From assembly GCA_938075305.1 (NCBI GenBank), contig CALJGV010000007.1, forward strand, positions 62,001 through 126,000: DNA of 64,000 nt, in the 5' to 3' direction. This DNA is from an uncultured bacterium. Its GTDB lineage: Bacteria > Planctomycetota > UBA1135 > GCA-002686595. Shown piece by piece: positions 50,750 to 59,792 of the stretch; within the stretch, counting starts at the first letter, position 1; each line of letters begins with the position of its first letter. The translations under genes and the position numbers were made by a program. The notes beneath the pieces were generated by a model. That model did no database searches and was not told the origin of the DNA. It saw only the letters and a list, made by a program, of their open reading frames with translations.

Positions 50750-53443
50750 ATGACTCACCGTGACCAATCCCTCCTCCTCTGGTTCTCCGAGGTCGGCCGA
50801 GATGACGCTGACCTGGTGGGAGGCAAGGGGGCCTCGCTCGGCGAGCTCTACCGCGAGCTCGTCCCCCGCGGCGTCCGGGTTCCCAACGGGTTCACCACCA
50901 CCGCGAGCGCCTACCGGCGCTTCCTGGAGGCGCCCGCCGATCAGCGCGCGTGGCTGGAGCTCGAGGAGCCCGAGGGGCTGGCTCGGGTCCGCTCGACCGC
51001 CGCTCGCTGCGGCAGCCTGGATGAGGCCCTCAGGGCATGCTTCGACGGAGCGGACTCCAGCGACCAGCTCGAGATGTACGGGCGAACGGCCCTCGCCCGC
51101 CAGCTGGTGGTCGCGACGCCCGTCCCCGCCGATGTGAGCCGCGCTCTCCAGCAGGCGTACCGCGAGCTCTGCGATGAGTACGGCGCCGAGGTGGATGTCG
51201 CCGTGCGTTCCTCCGCCACCGTCGAGGACTCCGCGGACGCGAGCTTCGCTGGCCAGTGCGAGAGCTACCTGAACGTCAACGGCTTCGAGGAGGTGCTGCT
51301 GCGCTGGAAGGAGTGCTGCGCGAGCCTCTTCACCGAGCGCGCCGTCTCGTACCAGCTCGCCAAGGACATGGACCCGCTGGCCGCCTCCCTCGCGGTCGTG
51401 GTGATGAAGATGGTCCGCAGTGACCTCGCGACCTCCGGGGTGATGTTCACCCTGGACCCCGACTCCGGGCACCGCGGCGTCATCCACATCAGCTCCAGCT
51501 ACGGCCTGGGTGAGCTCGTGGTCCAGGGCTCGGTCTCTCCGGACCAGTTCACCATCTGGAAGGAGGGCCTGCGGCGTGGTTACTCCGCCATCGTGCACCG
51601 CCACCTGGGCGCGAAGGACCAGGCCATGGTCTACTCGACCCAGGGCGGCACCCGGACGGAGAGCAACGACACCTCCAGCGCGAGGCGCCGTCAGTGGTCG
51701 CTCTCGCGGGAGGAGATCGGCGAGCTGGGCCGAATGGCCCTCGCCATCGAGGAGCACTACGGCCAGCCCATGGACATCGAGTGGGCGAAGGACGGGCGCA
51801 GCCAGGACCTCTTCATCGTCCAGGCCCGCCCGGAAACAGTCCACTCCAAGGCCCGCCCCACCGAGATCATCCGGTACGCCATGCCCTCGGGGCTCGCTGC
51901 CCAGCTGGCCGTCGACGGCAAGGTCCTCGCCCAAGGTCAGGCCGTGGGCACGCGCATCGGCGCCGGCTGCGTCCGGCGCTACAAGGACTACGAGGAGGTC
52001 ATCCTCCGCAAGCGCGCCCTCCGAGAGCGGATCGCCGCGGGGGAGCGGCTCGAGGACATCCCGGCCGACGAGCGGGTCTTCGACTCCGGCGACGTCCTGG
52101 TCACCGAGATGACCACCCCGGACTGGGAGCCGCTGATGAAGGACGCGTCGCTCATCATCACGGAGAAGGGCGGACGCACGTCCCACGCGGCCATCATCGC
52201 GCGGGAGTTTGGCATCCCCGCGATCGTCGGATGTGAGGACGCCACCAAGCGCCTCGCCCCCCTGCAGCAGGTCACGGGGACCTGCGCAGAGGGCGACATC
52301 GCCCTGGTCTTCGATGGCATCCACCCCTTCGAGGTCGAGCGCACCGAGGTCGACACCTCCATCGAGCTCGAGACCAAGATCAAGCTCAACGTCGGGTTCC
52401 CCTCCAAGGCGCTGACCGACAGCCAGCTCCCGGTGGACGGCGTGGGCCTCGCGCGCCTCGAGTTCATTCTCACCAGCGAGGTCGGCGTCCACCCCCTCGC
52501 CCTGCTCTACCGCCAGGAGCTCCAGGACTTCCTGGAGACCGGCAAGCTCGCGCCCGTCCTCGCGCGCTTCCACGAGCGCCTCGAGGCCGAGGGCGAGGAG
52601 GAGCTGCGCGGGATCCTGGGCGCCATCGATCGGCGCACCGCGGCGTACGCGGACAAGCGCCAGTTCTTCGTGGACCGGGTGATGGAGGGAGTCGGCCTCA
52701 TCTGCGCCGCCTTCCACCCGCGCCCCGTCCTCGTGCGCCTCTCGGACCTGAAGTCCAACGAGTACCGCGAGCTGCTCGGCGGTCGGCTCTTCGAGCCCGT
52801 GGAGGAGAACCCGATGATCGCCTGGCGCGGTGCGAGCCGCTACGTGGACCCCGACTTCACCCCAGCGTTCGAGATGGAGTGCGACGCGCTCCGGCTCGTG
52901 AAGCGGCGCCTCGGACTTGAGAACCTGGAGCTGATGGTCCCCTTCTGCCGCTCACCGGAGGAGGGCGCAGAGGTGAGCGGACTGCTCGCAGACCGTGGCC
53001 TCGGGCCCGAGGCGGACGTCCGCCTCTTCCTCATGATCGAGCTCCCCAGCAACGTGATCGAGGCGGACCGCTTCATCGACGCCATGGACCTCAGCGGCGG
53101 CTCGATCGGATCGAACGATCTCGTCCAGACGGTCTACGCCGTCAGCCGCGATGACCTCGAGGGCTACCGCCACGCCGTGGACGCCCGCTCCCCCGCCGTG
53201 CAGCGCATGATCGCGGACGCGATCTCGGCCTACCGCCGTCGCGGCCTCGAGATCGGCATCTGTGGCCAGGCGCCGAGCGACCACCCGGACGAGATCCCCG
53301 CCTTCCTCGTCCGCTGCGGCATCAGCTCGATCTCCGTGACCCCGGACACCGCGCTCGACGTGCGTCTGGCGGTCGCGAAGGCCGAGGCGGAGGCCAGGGG
53401 CGAGGGCGAAGAGCACCCGCGTTCCGAGCCTGACGTGGCCTGA
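50750..53443 (+). CDS. ppsA: Phosphoenolpyruvate synthase
   Basis: 897 residues, longer than the usual 790-800. It converts pyruvate and ATP to PEP, AMP and phosphate for gluconeogenesis. The ATP-grasp domain has VGGKGASLGELYREL, VAVRSSATVEDSADASFAGQ and FIVQARPETV; the phospho-His is His479 in EKGGRTSHAAIIAREFGIPA; the PEP domain follows with VGLARLEFILT, LKSNEYRELLGG, GSNDLVQTVYAVSRD and CGQAPSD with the catalytic Cys. The ATG at 50750 gives the normal N-terminus. It lies alone between the selenoprotein gene and htrA. Confidence 0.93.
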   Translation: MTHRDQSLLLWFSEVGRDDADLVGGKGASLGELYRELVPRGVRVPNGFTTTASAYRRFLEAPADQRAWLELEEPEGLARVRSTAARCGSLDEALRACFDGADSSDQLEMYGRTALARQLVVATPVPADVSRALQQAYRELCDEYGAEVDVAVRSSATVEDSADASFAGQCESYLNVNGFEEVLLRWKECCASLFTERAVSYQLAKDMDPLAASLAVVVMKMVRSDLATSGVMFTLDPDSGHRGVIHISSSYGLGELVVQGSVSPDQFTIWKEGLRRGYSAIVHRHLGAKDQAMVYSTQGGTRTESNDTSSARRRQWSLSREEIGELGRMALAIEEHYGQPMDIEWAKDGRSQDLFIVQARPETVHSKARPTEIIRYAMPSGLAAQLAVDGKVLAQGQAVGTRIGAGCVRRYKDYEEVILRKRALRERIAAGERLEDIPADERVFDSGDVLVTEMTTPDWEPLMKDASLIITEKGGRTSHAAIIAREFGIPAIVGCEDATKRLAPLQQVTGTCAEGDIALVFDGIHPFEVERTEVDTSIELETKIKLNVGFPSKALTDSQLPVDGVGLARLEFILTSEVGVHPLALLYRQELQDFLETGKLAPVLARFHERLEAEGEEELRGILGAIDRRTAAYADKRQFFVDRVMEGVGLICAAFHPRPVLVRLSDLKSNEYRELLGGRLFEPVEENPMIAWRGASRYVDPDFTPAFEMECDALRLVKRRLGLENLELMVPFCRSPEEGAEVSGLLADRGLGPEADVRLFLMIELPSNVIEADRFIDAMDLSGGSIGSNDLVQTVYAVSRDDLEGYRHAVDARSPAVQRMIADAISAYRRRGLEIGICGQAPSDHPDEIPAFLVRCGISSISVTPDTALDVRLAVAKAEAEARGEGEEHPRSEPDVA

Positions 53444-53473
53444 GGAGCCGCGGCGCCCGTTCGACCGGCTGGT

Positions 53474-53496
53474 GAGGGGGCCCGCACGGCCCCCTC
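53474..53496. terminator. 9-bp hairpin between convergent ppsA and htrA
   Basis: GAGGGGGCC, CGCAC loop, GGCCCCCTC. It lies immediately before the htrA stop (53499) and 31 bases past the ppsA stop, so it may terminate both. Confidence 0.6.
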
Positions 53497-53498
53497 GC

Positions 53499-54584
53499 TC
53501 ACTTCGGTCGAGGCCGTTCGCCCAGCTTCACAGCGACCGCCTTCTCGGCGCGGTCCCTGCGCACCTCGAGCTGGACCTCGGTCCCGGGGGCGTAGCTGGC
53601 GATGACCGCCATCAGGCTCTGGACGGTGGTGACCGGACGGTCGTTGACCCGGGTCACGAGGTCACCGGGCTCGAGCCCGGCCGCCTCCGCCGGACCGCCG
53701 CGGACCACGCTCCGGACCGCGACCCGGCTCGGCCCGCTGTAGTCGAGCCGGCCCAGCTCGGACTCGCGCAGCTCACGCAGGTTGACCCCCACGTAGCCCC
53801 GGCGAACCTCGCCCCAGCGGGCGAGCTGAGCGGTCACCTCGGACACCATGCTCGCGGGGATGGCGAAGCCGATGCCCTGCCCCCCCATGCGGATGTCGGC
53901 GACCGCGGTGTTCACCCCGACAATGCGCCCCTGCAGGTCCACCAGCGGTCCCCCGCTGTTCCCCGGGTTGATCGCCGCGTCGGTCTGGATGAAGTCCTCG
54001 TAGGTGGTGATGTTCGCCGTCCGGCCCCGGCCGCTCACGATCCCCGCGCTCACGCTGTGGCCGAGCCCAAGCGGGTTGCCCACGGCGATGACCCACTCCC
54101 CCACGCGCGCGGGCTCGTCCAGCCGCAGCGGCGCCGCGACGAGCCCATCGGCCTCGACGCGCAGGACCGCCAGGTCGCTCTCGGTGTCCTTGCCCACGAG
54201 GTCGGCGTCCAGCGCCCGGCCATCGAGAAGTTGCACTCGGATCGCGTCGGCGCCATCCACCACGTGGGCGTTGGTGACGATCAACCCCGCATCGTCGAGC
54301 ACGAAGCCAGACCCTTCACCGAGGGGGCGGACGCCCCCGTCGACGCGGCGCGCCGACTCGATCCGGACCACCGAGGGGGCGATGCGCTCGCTGACCTCCT
54401 CGAAGGCCCGCGAGACTCCCTGGGCGACGTCGACCTCACGGTCCATTTGGGCCGTCCCTGCGAGCGCCAGCCCGAGTAACGCGCCGGTCACGCCGAGCCC
54501 GGTCCGCATGGAGCCCGCTCGCGAGCGGCGGCTGGAGGGGGCGCTGCGGGGAGCGGGGGTCGTCCGGTTTCGGTGGAGGCTCAT
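53499..54584 (-). CDS. HtrA/DegP-like serine protease with one PDZ domain
   Basis: 361 residues with an N-terminal membrane or signal segment (about 28-45). The trypsin-like domain has the triad His in IVTNAHVVDGA, Asp in ESDLAVLRV and Ser in INPGNSGGPLVD. A single C-terminal PDZ domain (about 265-355, with GGPAEAAGLEPGDLVTRVND) recognises substrate C-termini. It would act in the periplasm on misfolded proteins. A TAGACT hexamer lies nine bases before the ATG. Confidence 0.93.
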   Translation of the reverse strand: MSLHRNRTTPAPRSAPSSRRSRAGSMRTGLGVTGALLGLALAGTAQMDREVDVAQGVSRAFEEVSERIAPSVVRIESARRVDGGVRPLGEGSGFVLDDAGLIVTNAHVVDGADAIRVQLLDGRALDADLVGKDTESDLAVLRVEADGLVAAPLRLDEPARVGEWVIAVGNPLGLGHSVSAGIVSGRGRTANITTYEDFIQTDAAINPGNSGGPLVDLQGRIVGVNTAVADIRMGGQGIGFAIPASMVSEVTAQLARWGEVRRGYVGVNLRELRESELGRLDYSGPSRVAVRSVVRGGPAEAAGLEPGDLVTRVNDRPVTTVQSLMAVIASYAPGTEVQLEVRRDRAEKAVAVKLGERPRPK

Positions 54585-54593
54585 GGGTCGTCG

Positions 54594-54599
54594 AGTCTA
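54594..54599 (-). promoter_or_regulatory. -10-like hexamer TAGACT nine bases before htrA
   Basis: On the minus strand TAGACT, cgacgaccc, then ATG at 54584. Implies a leader of about two bases. Confidence 0.45.
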
Positions 54600-54688
54600 A
54601 GGGTTGGGCGCGAACGCGCGCCCCGCCCCGAATTCTTGGGCGCCTTTGCTCCCGGATTCAAGCCGCGGTGGCTCCGCCAGCCAACGGG

Positions 54689-55525
54689 TTACTCCTCCGT
54701 GACCTTGATCTTGAACATGTACGGCCAGCGCTTCCCGGTGACGTAGATGGCCCCCGTCTCGGCGTCATGTGCGATGCCGTTGAGCACGTCCTCCAGGGGA
54801 GACCCCACACGGGTCGACCCCAGCAGCCCCCGCAGGTCGACCCAGGCCGTCACCTGACCCGTCTCGGGGTCGATTCGAGCGATGCGGTCCCGCTTCCAGA
54901 CGTTGGCCCAGACCTCGCCGTCGATCCACTCGAGCTCGTTCAGGTTACGTACAGGCCGCCCGAGGTCCGTGACCGTCACCCGGCGCTGCTCCGTCATCCC
55001 CTTGGGATCGAGGAACCGCAGCACCGCCGTCCCGTCGCTCATCACCAGCTGCCCCTCGGATGTCGTCGTGAGCCCCCAGCCCTCCCCAGGATAGGAGTAC
55101 CCGTAGCTCATCGGCCGCAGGGAGGCTCGATCGAACAGCAGCGCCCGCCCGCTCTTCCACGTCAGCTGATAGAGCAGCCCGCCGACCGAGGCCAGCCCTT
55201 CGCCGAACAAGCTCGCGTCGATGGCCCGGCGCTTGAGCACCTCTCCGGTCTCGATGTCCAGGAGCCGCACGGAGGACTCACCGTTGCGGCCCGTGCTCTC
55301 GTACATCTTCCCGTCCACGATCAGGAGCCCCTGCGTGTAGGCCCGACGGTCGTGGGGAAAGCGCTCGAGCACCTCGTACCCGAGGACGGGGGTCCGGACC
55401 TGGGGCGGGGACGCTCCCTCCCCGGCTCCGGGCGAGATCGCGGGCTCGGATCCGCCGCCAGCGCAGCCGGCGAAGAGAGCGCCGAGGACGCCGAGCAGGA
55501 CGGTTCGGGTGAGGTCGAATTGCAT
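54689..55525 (-). CDS. Glutaminyl-peptide cyclotransferase (plant/bacterial beta-propeller type), lipoprotein
   Basis: 278 residues, signal peptide with lipobox LFAGC (Cys about 21). The propeller repeats match PF05096: VLERFPHDRRAYTQGLLI, YESTGRNGESSVRLLDIETG, GEGLASVGGLLYQLTWKSG and NELEWIDGEVWANVWKRDRIARIDPETGQV. The enzyme cyclises N-terminal glutamine to pyroglutamate; bacterial forms are exported. Monocistronic on the minus strand, divergent from the lipase. Confidence 0.85.
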   Translation of the reverse strand: MQFDLTRTVLLGVLGALFAGCAGGGSEPAISPGAGEGASPPQVRTPVLGYEVLERFPHDRRAYTQGLLIVDGKMYESTGRNGESSVRLLDIETGEVLKRRAIDASLFGEGLASVGGLLYQLTWKSGRALLFDRASLRPMSYGYSYPGEGWGLTTTSEGQLVMSDGTAVLRFLDPKGMTEQRRVTVTDLGRPVRNLNELEWIDGEVWANVWKRDRIARIDPETGQVTAWVDLRGLLGSTRVGSPLEDVLNGIAHDAETGAIYVTGKRWPYMFKIKVTEE

Positions 55526-55608
55526 GCGAGGAGGAGGATAGCCGGGTTCTGCCGCCACTTCACGCCCCCCGATTGCCCCAACTGCCAAGTCCCGCCGGCG
55601 CATCGCGT

Positions 55609-55632
55609 GGAGGGGGCCCCTCCTGCTAGACT
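55609..55632 (+). promoter_or_regulatory. Palindrome GGAGGGGGCCCCTCC with adjacent -10-like TAGACT
   Basis: The 15-base palindrome at 55609-55623 is followed at 55627-55632 by TAGACT, 83 bases before the lipase ATG. A promoter with a flanking operator is possible but unproven. Confidence 0.3.
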
Positions 55633-55715
55633 GACGGGCTGTCGGCTCGGGTCTCCGAGCGTACGGATTCGATCTGGCCGCCAACGGCAGCACCCCCCAT
55701 CCCCTCCTCTCGAAC

Positions 55716-58040
55716 ATGACACACCCGACCCGAAGCGCCCCCTCCACGCTGGGGCGATCCACGGTTCTGCTCCTTGGACTCACGACGCTCATCACCGGGT
55801 GCGTGGACGTGGACGACCCCCGTTCGCAGACCGTCGCCGTCTACAACCCCACGGCAGGCGCCATCCCGGTCCCGAACGATCTGCTCTTCAGCGGATCGCT
55901 CGACGGAACGACCAACGTGCCGGTGACTGATCCGTCGGACATCACCAACCCGATCCTCAGCCTCAACACGGTGGACGGTGGCTCGACCATCGCCCCGATC
56001 CTGATGACGTTCTCGCGGGCGATCGACCAGAGCTCCCTCGTCGCGGGCTCCAGCGTCCGGATGTTCGAGGTCTCGACCTTTGTTGACCCCGTCACCGCCC
56101 CCGTCGGCGGCCCGGTCACGGGAATTTCCAACGAGCTCACGGGTGCCGACTTCTCGGTCGCGGTGGTCTCGGAGTTCGGCAACGCCGCCATCCAGATTCA
56201 GCCCCTCGCGCCCCTCACACCCAGCCGCGTCAACCCCTCGACCGGCGCGCTCGAGAACAGCGTCTACATGGTGGTGCTCACCGACGCGATCACCGACGCC
56301 GACGGCGTCGGCGTGACGCGCGACGTGACCTACAACCTCGCCGCGCAGGCCACGGCCTTTGACCCGGCGACGACGGACCCCTCGCTCCTCCAGCTCCAGG
56401 GGCTCGTCAACCCCCAGCTCCTGGCGTACACGGCCGCGACGGGGAACGACCGCGCCGAGGTGGTCAGCTCCTTCACCTTCACCACCCAGTCGGTGGGCGC
56501 GGGCCTCGGTTCGGTCATCGCCATCGCAAACGGCCAGGAGGCCGCGATCATCGCCGGGACCTGCGCGGCCCTGCAGACCTGTGGAGGCGACACCGCCCCC
56601 AACGCCTTCTCGACCCCCACCGCCAGCATCGCTCCCCTGGCCCCGTCGATCGGGTCGGTTCCGGACCTCATCGGGGCGAACCCCCTGGCGCCGGCGTACG
56701 AGGGGACGGCGGACATCTACGTGGCGAGCTTCCAGGCGCCCTACTACCTGACCGCGGCCACGAACACGACCTTCGACTCCGTCACCATTGACCCGGCGCC
56801 GGTGTTCAACACCTGGCAGACGCGCTATGCCGCCCCGGGGGAGGCTGCCCTCCCCGCGGCTGAGCGCGCCAACAATGTGACGCGCTTCAACCCGCTTCCG
56901 AATGCGACGAAGGCCGAGATCATGCCCATGCTCGTCTCGGTGCCCAGCACCGTGGCGGCTGGAGACAGTCTCCCGGTCGTCATCTTCGCCCCGGGCGTGT
57001 ACCAGACCCGGATGAACATGCTCTTCGTCGCCGATGTGCTGGCCGACAGCGGCTTCGCCGTCGTCTGCATCGACCTGCCGCTGCACGGCTTCGGCTCCAG
57101 CAGCGCGGCGGGTCAGACGAGCGGTGTGATGGCCAACGGCGCCAACCTCTTCGTTGGATTCAACGAGAACGGTGGTGCGAGGGAGCGGACGTTCGGCATG
57201 GACCAGTACGCGTTCGATCCGACCACCGGCCTCCCCTTCCCCGGGCAGGACGGTATCGCGGACCCGTCGGGCCAGAGCTTCGTGAACCTGCTCAGCCTCG
57301 CGGTGACTCGGGACAACCTCCAGCAGGCCGTGGCGGACTTCGCCAACCTGCGGGTCGCGCTCGCCGACCTTGCCCTCCCGGCTCCCATCGGGGACGTGTT
57401 CGACGAGTCCCGGGTGCACTTCGTGGGACACTCCCTCGGGGCCATCATCGGGATGCCCTACGTCGCCCTCGACAACGCGGGCCTGACCGCCAGCACCCTC
57501 GCCATGGGCGGCGGAGCGGTCCCCTACCTCCTCGAGTCGTCTCAGGCGTTCGGGCCCCTCATCCAGGGAAGCCTCGCCGCCTCCGGCGCTGCGCCGGGGA
57601 CCCCCGAGTACTACCAGTACCTGCAAACCGCGCAGACCCTGATCGACACCACGGACGCCATGAACTACGTGGCTCCGTTCCTTGCCAGCGGGGTGTCCCC
57701 GATCTTCGGCATGGAAGTGGTCGGCTCTGGCGCCCTCGGTGGCGTCGCTGACGGGACCGTCCCCAACCAGGCCCTGAACAACCCGATCGGAGGCACCGAG
57801 CCCTTCCTTTCGGCCCTCGGCCTCACCGCTGTGAGCTCCACCAACCTCGCGATCACCTTCCCCGGTGCCGCGGTCCGGTACACCGAGGGCTCCCACAGCA
57901 CCGTCCTGTTCCCCGTCGGCGGCATCAGCCCCCAGGCGAGCAACGACGCGGCCTTCCCCGAGATGCAGGACAACCTCAGGACGTTCCACCTCTCGGACGG
58001 AGCGCAGGTCATCATCACCAACGAGGACGTCGTGCAGTGA
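55716..58040 (+). CDS. Lipase/esterase lipoprotein with bacterial lipase N-terminal domain
   Basis: 774 residues. Signal peptide with lipobox LITGC (Cys about 29). Residues about 35-300 resemble the Vibrio/Aeromonas virulence-factor lipase N-terminal domain (VYNPTAGAIPVPNDLLFSG, then VYMVVLTDAITDADG). Residues about 400-700 form an alpha/beta hydrolase with the nucleophile elbow GHSLG (Ser573); the catalytic His may be in EGSHST near the end. It would hydrolyse esters at the cell surface. A strong hairpin follows. Confidence 0.82.
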   Translation: MTHPTRSAPSTLGRSTVLLLGLTTLITGCVDVDDPRSQTVAVYNPTAGAIPVPNDLLFSGSLDGTTNVPVTDPSDITNPILSLNTVDGGSTIAPILMTFSRAIDQSSLVAGSSVRMFEVSTFVDPVTAPVGGPVTGISNELTGADFSVAVVSEFGNAAIQIQPLAPLTPSRVNPSTGALENSVYMVVLTDAITDADGVGVTRDVTYNLAAQATAFDPATTDPSLLQLQGLVNPQLLAYTAATGNDRAEVVSSFTFTTQSVGAGLGSVIAIANGQEAAIIAGTCAALQTCGGDTAPNAFSTPTASIAPLAPSIGSVPDLIGANPLAPAYEGTADIYVASFQAPYYLTAATNTTFDSVTIDPAPVFNTWQTRYAAPGEAALPAAERANNVTRFNPLPNATKAEIMPMLVSVPSTVAAGDSLPVVIFAPGVYQTRMNMLFVADVLADSGFAVVCIDLPLHGFGSSSAAGQTSGVMANGANLFVGFNENGGARERTFGMDQYAFDPTTGLPFPGQDGIADPSGQSFVNLLSLAVTRDNLQQAVADFANLRVALADLALPAPIGDVFDESRVHFVGHSLGAIIGMPYVALDNAGLTASTLAMGGGAVPYLLESSQAFGPLIQGSLAASGAAPGTPEYYQYLQTAQTLIDTTDAMNYVAPFLASGVSPIFGMEVVGSGALGGVADGTVPNQALNNPIGGTEPFLSALGLTAVSSTNLAITFPGAAVRYTEGSHSTVLFPVGGISPQASNDAAFPEMQDNLRTFHLSDGAQVIITNEDVVQ

Positions 58041-58093
58041 CCCTGGCCGGGGCGCTGGCTCCTTGAGCCGGCGCCTGGACCGAGCCCACGAAG

Positions 58094-58128
58094 AGAGAGG
58101 CCGGAGCACTCAGTGCTCCGGCCTCTCT
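58094..58128. terminator. 17-bp perfect hairpin after the lipase gene
   Basis: AGAGAGGCCGGAGCACT, one central C, then the exact complement. A T-rich tail (tcttggtt) follows on the plus strand, which is the best match here to a Rho-independent terminator. The convergent rpsN stop is at 58184. Confidence 0.75.
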
Positions 58129-58183
58129 TCTTGGTTGCGGTGCAGCGCGAGCCGCCGCGGCGCCCGTCAGGACGGGGGCGCGA

Positions 58184-58489
58184 TCACCAGCTCGACTTGC
58201 GCATGCCCGGGACCTTGCCCTCGTGGGCAAGCTCGCGGAGGGTCACGCGGCAGATGCCGAAGCGGCGATACACGGCGCGGGGGCGGCCCGTGAAGGAGCA
58301 GCGGTTGCGGATCCGGTTGGGGTTCGCGTTGCGCGGGATCTTGGCCAGCGCGGCGCGGGCCTCGTCCTTGGCCTCCTCCGTGGACTTGGTGGAGCGGATG
58401 ATGCTCTTGTACTCCGAGCGACGCTCGGCGTACTTGTCGGCGAGTCGCCGGCGGCGATCGTTCTTCTGAACTGAGGAGACCTTGGCCAT
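58184..58489 (-). CDS. rpsN: 30S ribosomal protein S14, long zinc-free form
   Basis: 101 residues, the long C-minus form lacking the CxxC zinc pairs of the 61-residue form; it has two isolated Cys ([21 protein letters not shown]). The conserved C-terminus [18 protein letters not shown] is typical. It binds the head of the 30S subunit. In most bacteria the S14 gene sits in the spc operon between rplE and rpsH; here it stands alone, so it may be a relocated gene or a second, zinc-independent copy. Confidence 0.95.
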   Translation of the reverse strand: MAKVSSVQKNDRRRRLADKYAERRSEYKSIIRSTKSTEEAKDEARAALAKIPRNANPNRIRNRCSFTGRPRAVYRRFGICRVTLRELAHEGKVPGMRKSSW

Positions 58490-58798
58490 GGAGGTGCGGT
58501 CGGTAGGTGAGGGGTCGGGGTGGTTGGGTTCCGACCGCGGCGACGTGTGCCGGTTCGGTCGGGAGATCGTGGGGTGGGCGGGGCGCGGAGCCTCCGCCAG
58601 GGCCGAGCCGGGTCGTCTCCGAGGGCCGGTTCGGGGGCAAGAAGATACGGTCCCGGGGCCCCGGTGGCAATCCGGCGCCTGCCCTGGGTGGCTGGATCGC
58701 AGGATTCCGGGCCCTGGGGTGCCTCCTCAGTGCCCAGGGAGGGGATCTCGGGGGTAGGTCCGGCACCTCCTCCTCCCCCAGTGCCCCCTGGGCCGGGC
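58490..58798. other. 309-base intergenic region upstream of rpsN
   Basis: It lies between the rpsN start and the stop of the TIM-barrel gene, both on the minus strand, so it should hold the rpsN promoter and the terminator of the upstream gene. A possible long-loop pairing GCCCAGGG/CCCTGGGC (58732-58739 with 58786-58793) is the only structure seen. No zinc-regulator (Zur) site is recognised. Confidence 0.5.
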
Positions 58799-59761
58799 TC
58801 AGCCGAGTTCCTTGCGCAGCCGCTCGAGGAGCTCCCGCGTGCGCGTGATCCCCGCGCGCTCGTCGGCGTCGCCGCCCTCGTACTCGACGCCGACCCACCC
58901 GCGGTAGCCCGCGTCCTTGACGATCTTCATCATCCTGGCGTAGTCGATCTTGGTCTCGTTGCCGTCCCCGTCGAAGGCGTAGGACTTGGCGCTGACGGCC
59001 TTGGCGAAGGGCATGAGGTCCGCGACGCCCTGGTAGCGGTCGTACTCGTAGAAGTTCCCGAAGTCGGGGAGCGTTCCGACCCTGGGGTGGTCGCAGCGGC
59101 GCATGACGCCGGCGAGCCAGGCCCCGTCCGAGGACAGCCCGCCGTGGTTCTCTACGATGACGTTGATGTCGTAGGCGTCGCTCACCCGCGCGATCCGAAG
59201 CAGGGAGTCGGCGGCCCGCTCGGCCTGCTGCTCCGGCGCCCCGCCCCCACCCGCGTTGACGCGGATGGAGTGACAGCCCAAGTAGGCGGCGGCCGCCACC
59301 CACTTGAAGTGGTTCTCGACGGCGTCGCGTCGCCGCCCGTCGTCCTCATCGGCTAGCTGCCCCTCGCCGTCGACCATGATCAGGAGGCTCTCGACCCCGG
59401 CCTCCGTGCAGGCGCCACGCAGATCGTTGAGGTAGCCGAAGTCCGTTCCACGCCAGACCTCTTCGCCGCCTCGGCCTCGGGACTTGAAGAAGGCGTTGAC
59501 GTACTCGACGCCGTCGATGCCGAGCCCCTTGGCGATCCCGGGGAACTCCAGGTTGGAGATACGGTCTGCGCCGGAGCTTCGCAGCGCGCGGTGGAGCGAC
59601 CACTCCGCGAGGGAGATTCGGAACCAGGGGTCTTGGACTTCCATGAGATCGAGGGCGGAGCCGACACCGGTGACCGCGGCGGCCGCGGAGGCTGCCACGG
59701 TGGCCTGGAGGAGGTCGCGGCGCGAGGGGTGGCTGGAGAGCGAGTCGGCGCTGGAGTGCAT
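58799..59761 (-). CDS. Tat-exported sugar phosphate isomerase/epimerase-like TIM-barrel protein
   Basis: 320 residues. N-terminal twin-arginine motif (SRRDLLQAT, about 13-21) and a hydrophobic Ala-rich stretch. The barrel resembles xylose isomerase-like/AP endonuclease 2 proteins: FPGIAKGLGIDGVEYVNAFF, SIRVNAGG, the Glu in VIVENHGG, GTLPDFGNF, SAKSYAFD with Lys and a terminal GVEYEGG. These give a metal site with two Glu, one Asp and one His. Common in planctomycetes, function mostly unknown. Confidence 0.8.
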   Translation of the reverse strand: MHSSADSLSSHPSRRDLLQATVAASAAAAVTGVGSALDLMEVQDPWFRISLAEWSLHRALRSSGADRISNLEFPGIAKGLGIDGVEYVNAFFKSRGRGGEEVWRGTDFGYLNDLRGACTEAGVESLLIMVDGEGQLADEDDGRRRDAVENHFKWVAAAAYLGCHSIRVNAGGGGAPEQQAERAADSLLRIARVSDAYDINVIVENHGGLSSDGAWLAGVMRRCDHPRVGTLPDFGNFYEYDRYQGVADLMPFAKAVSAKSYAFDGDGNETKIDYARMMKIVKDAGYRGWVGVEYEGGDADERAGITRTRELLERLRKELG

Positions 59762-59792
59762 GGGGAGCTGAGGAGTTTGGAACGGGGCCAGC

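Noticed and set aside
50495..52717. Long open frame antisense to PEP synthase continuing upstream of the selenoprotein start
   Set aside because: It mirrors the codon structure of ppsA in GC-rich DNA and has no recognisable domain; the signal peptide marks the true start at 50494.
55626..58109. 827-codon open frame antisense to the lipase
   Set aside because: Arg/Gly/Val/Asp-rich shadow without domain; the plus strand encodes a clear lipoprotein lipase.
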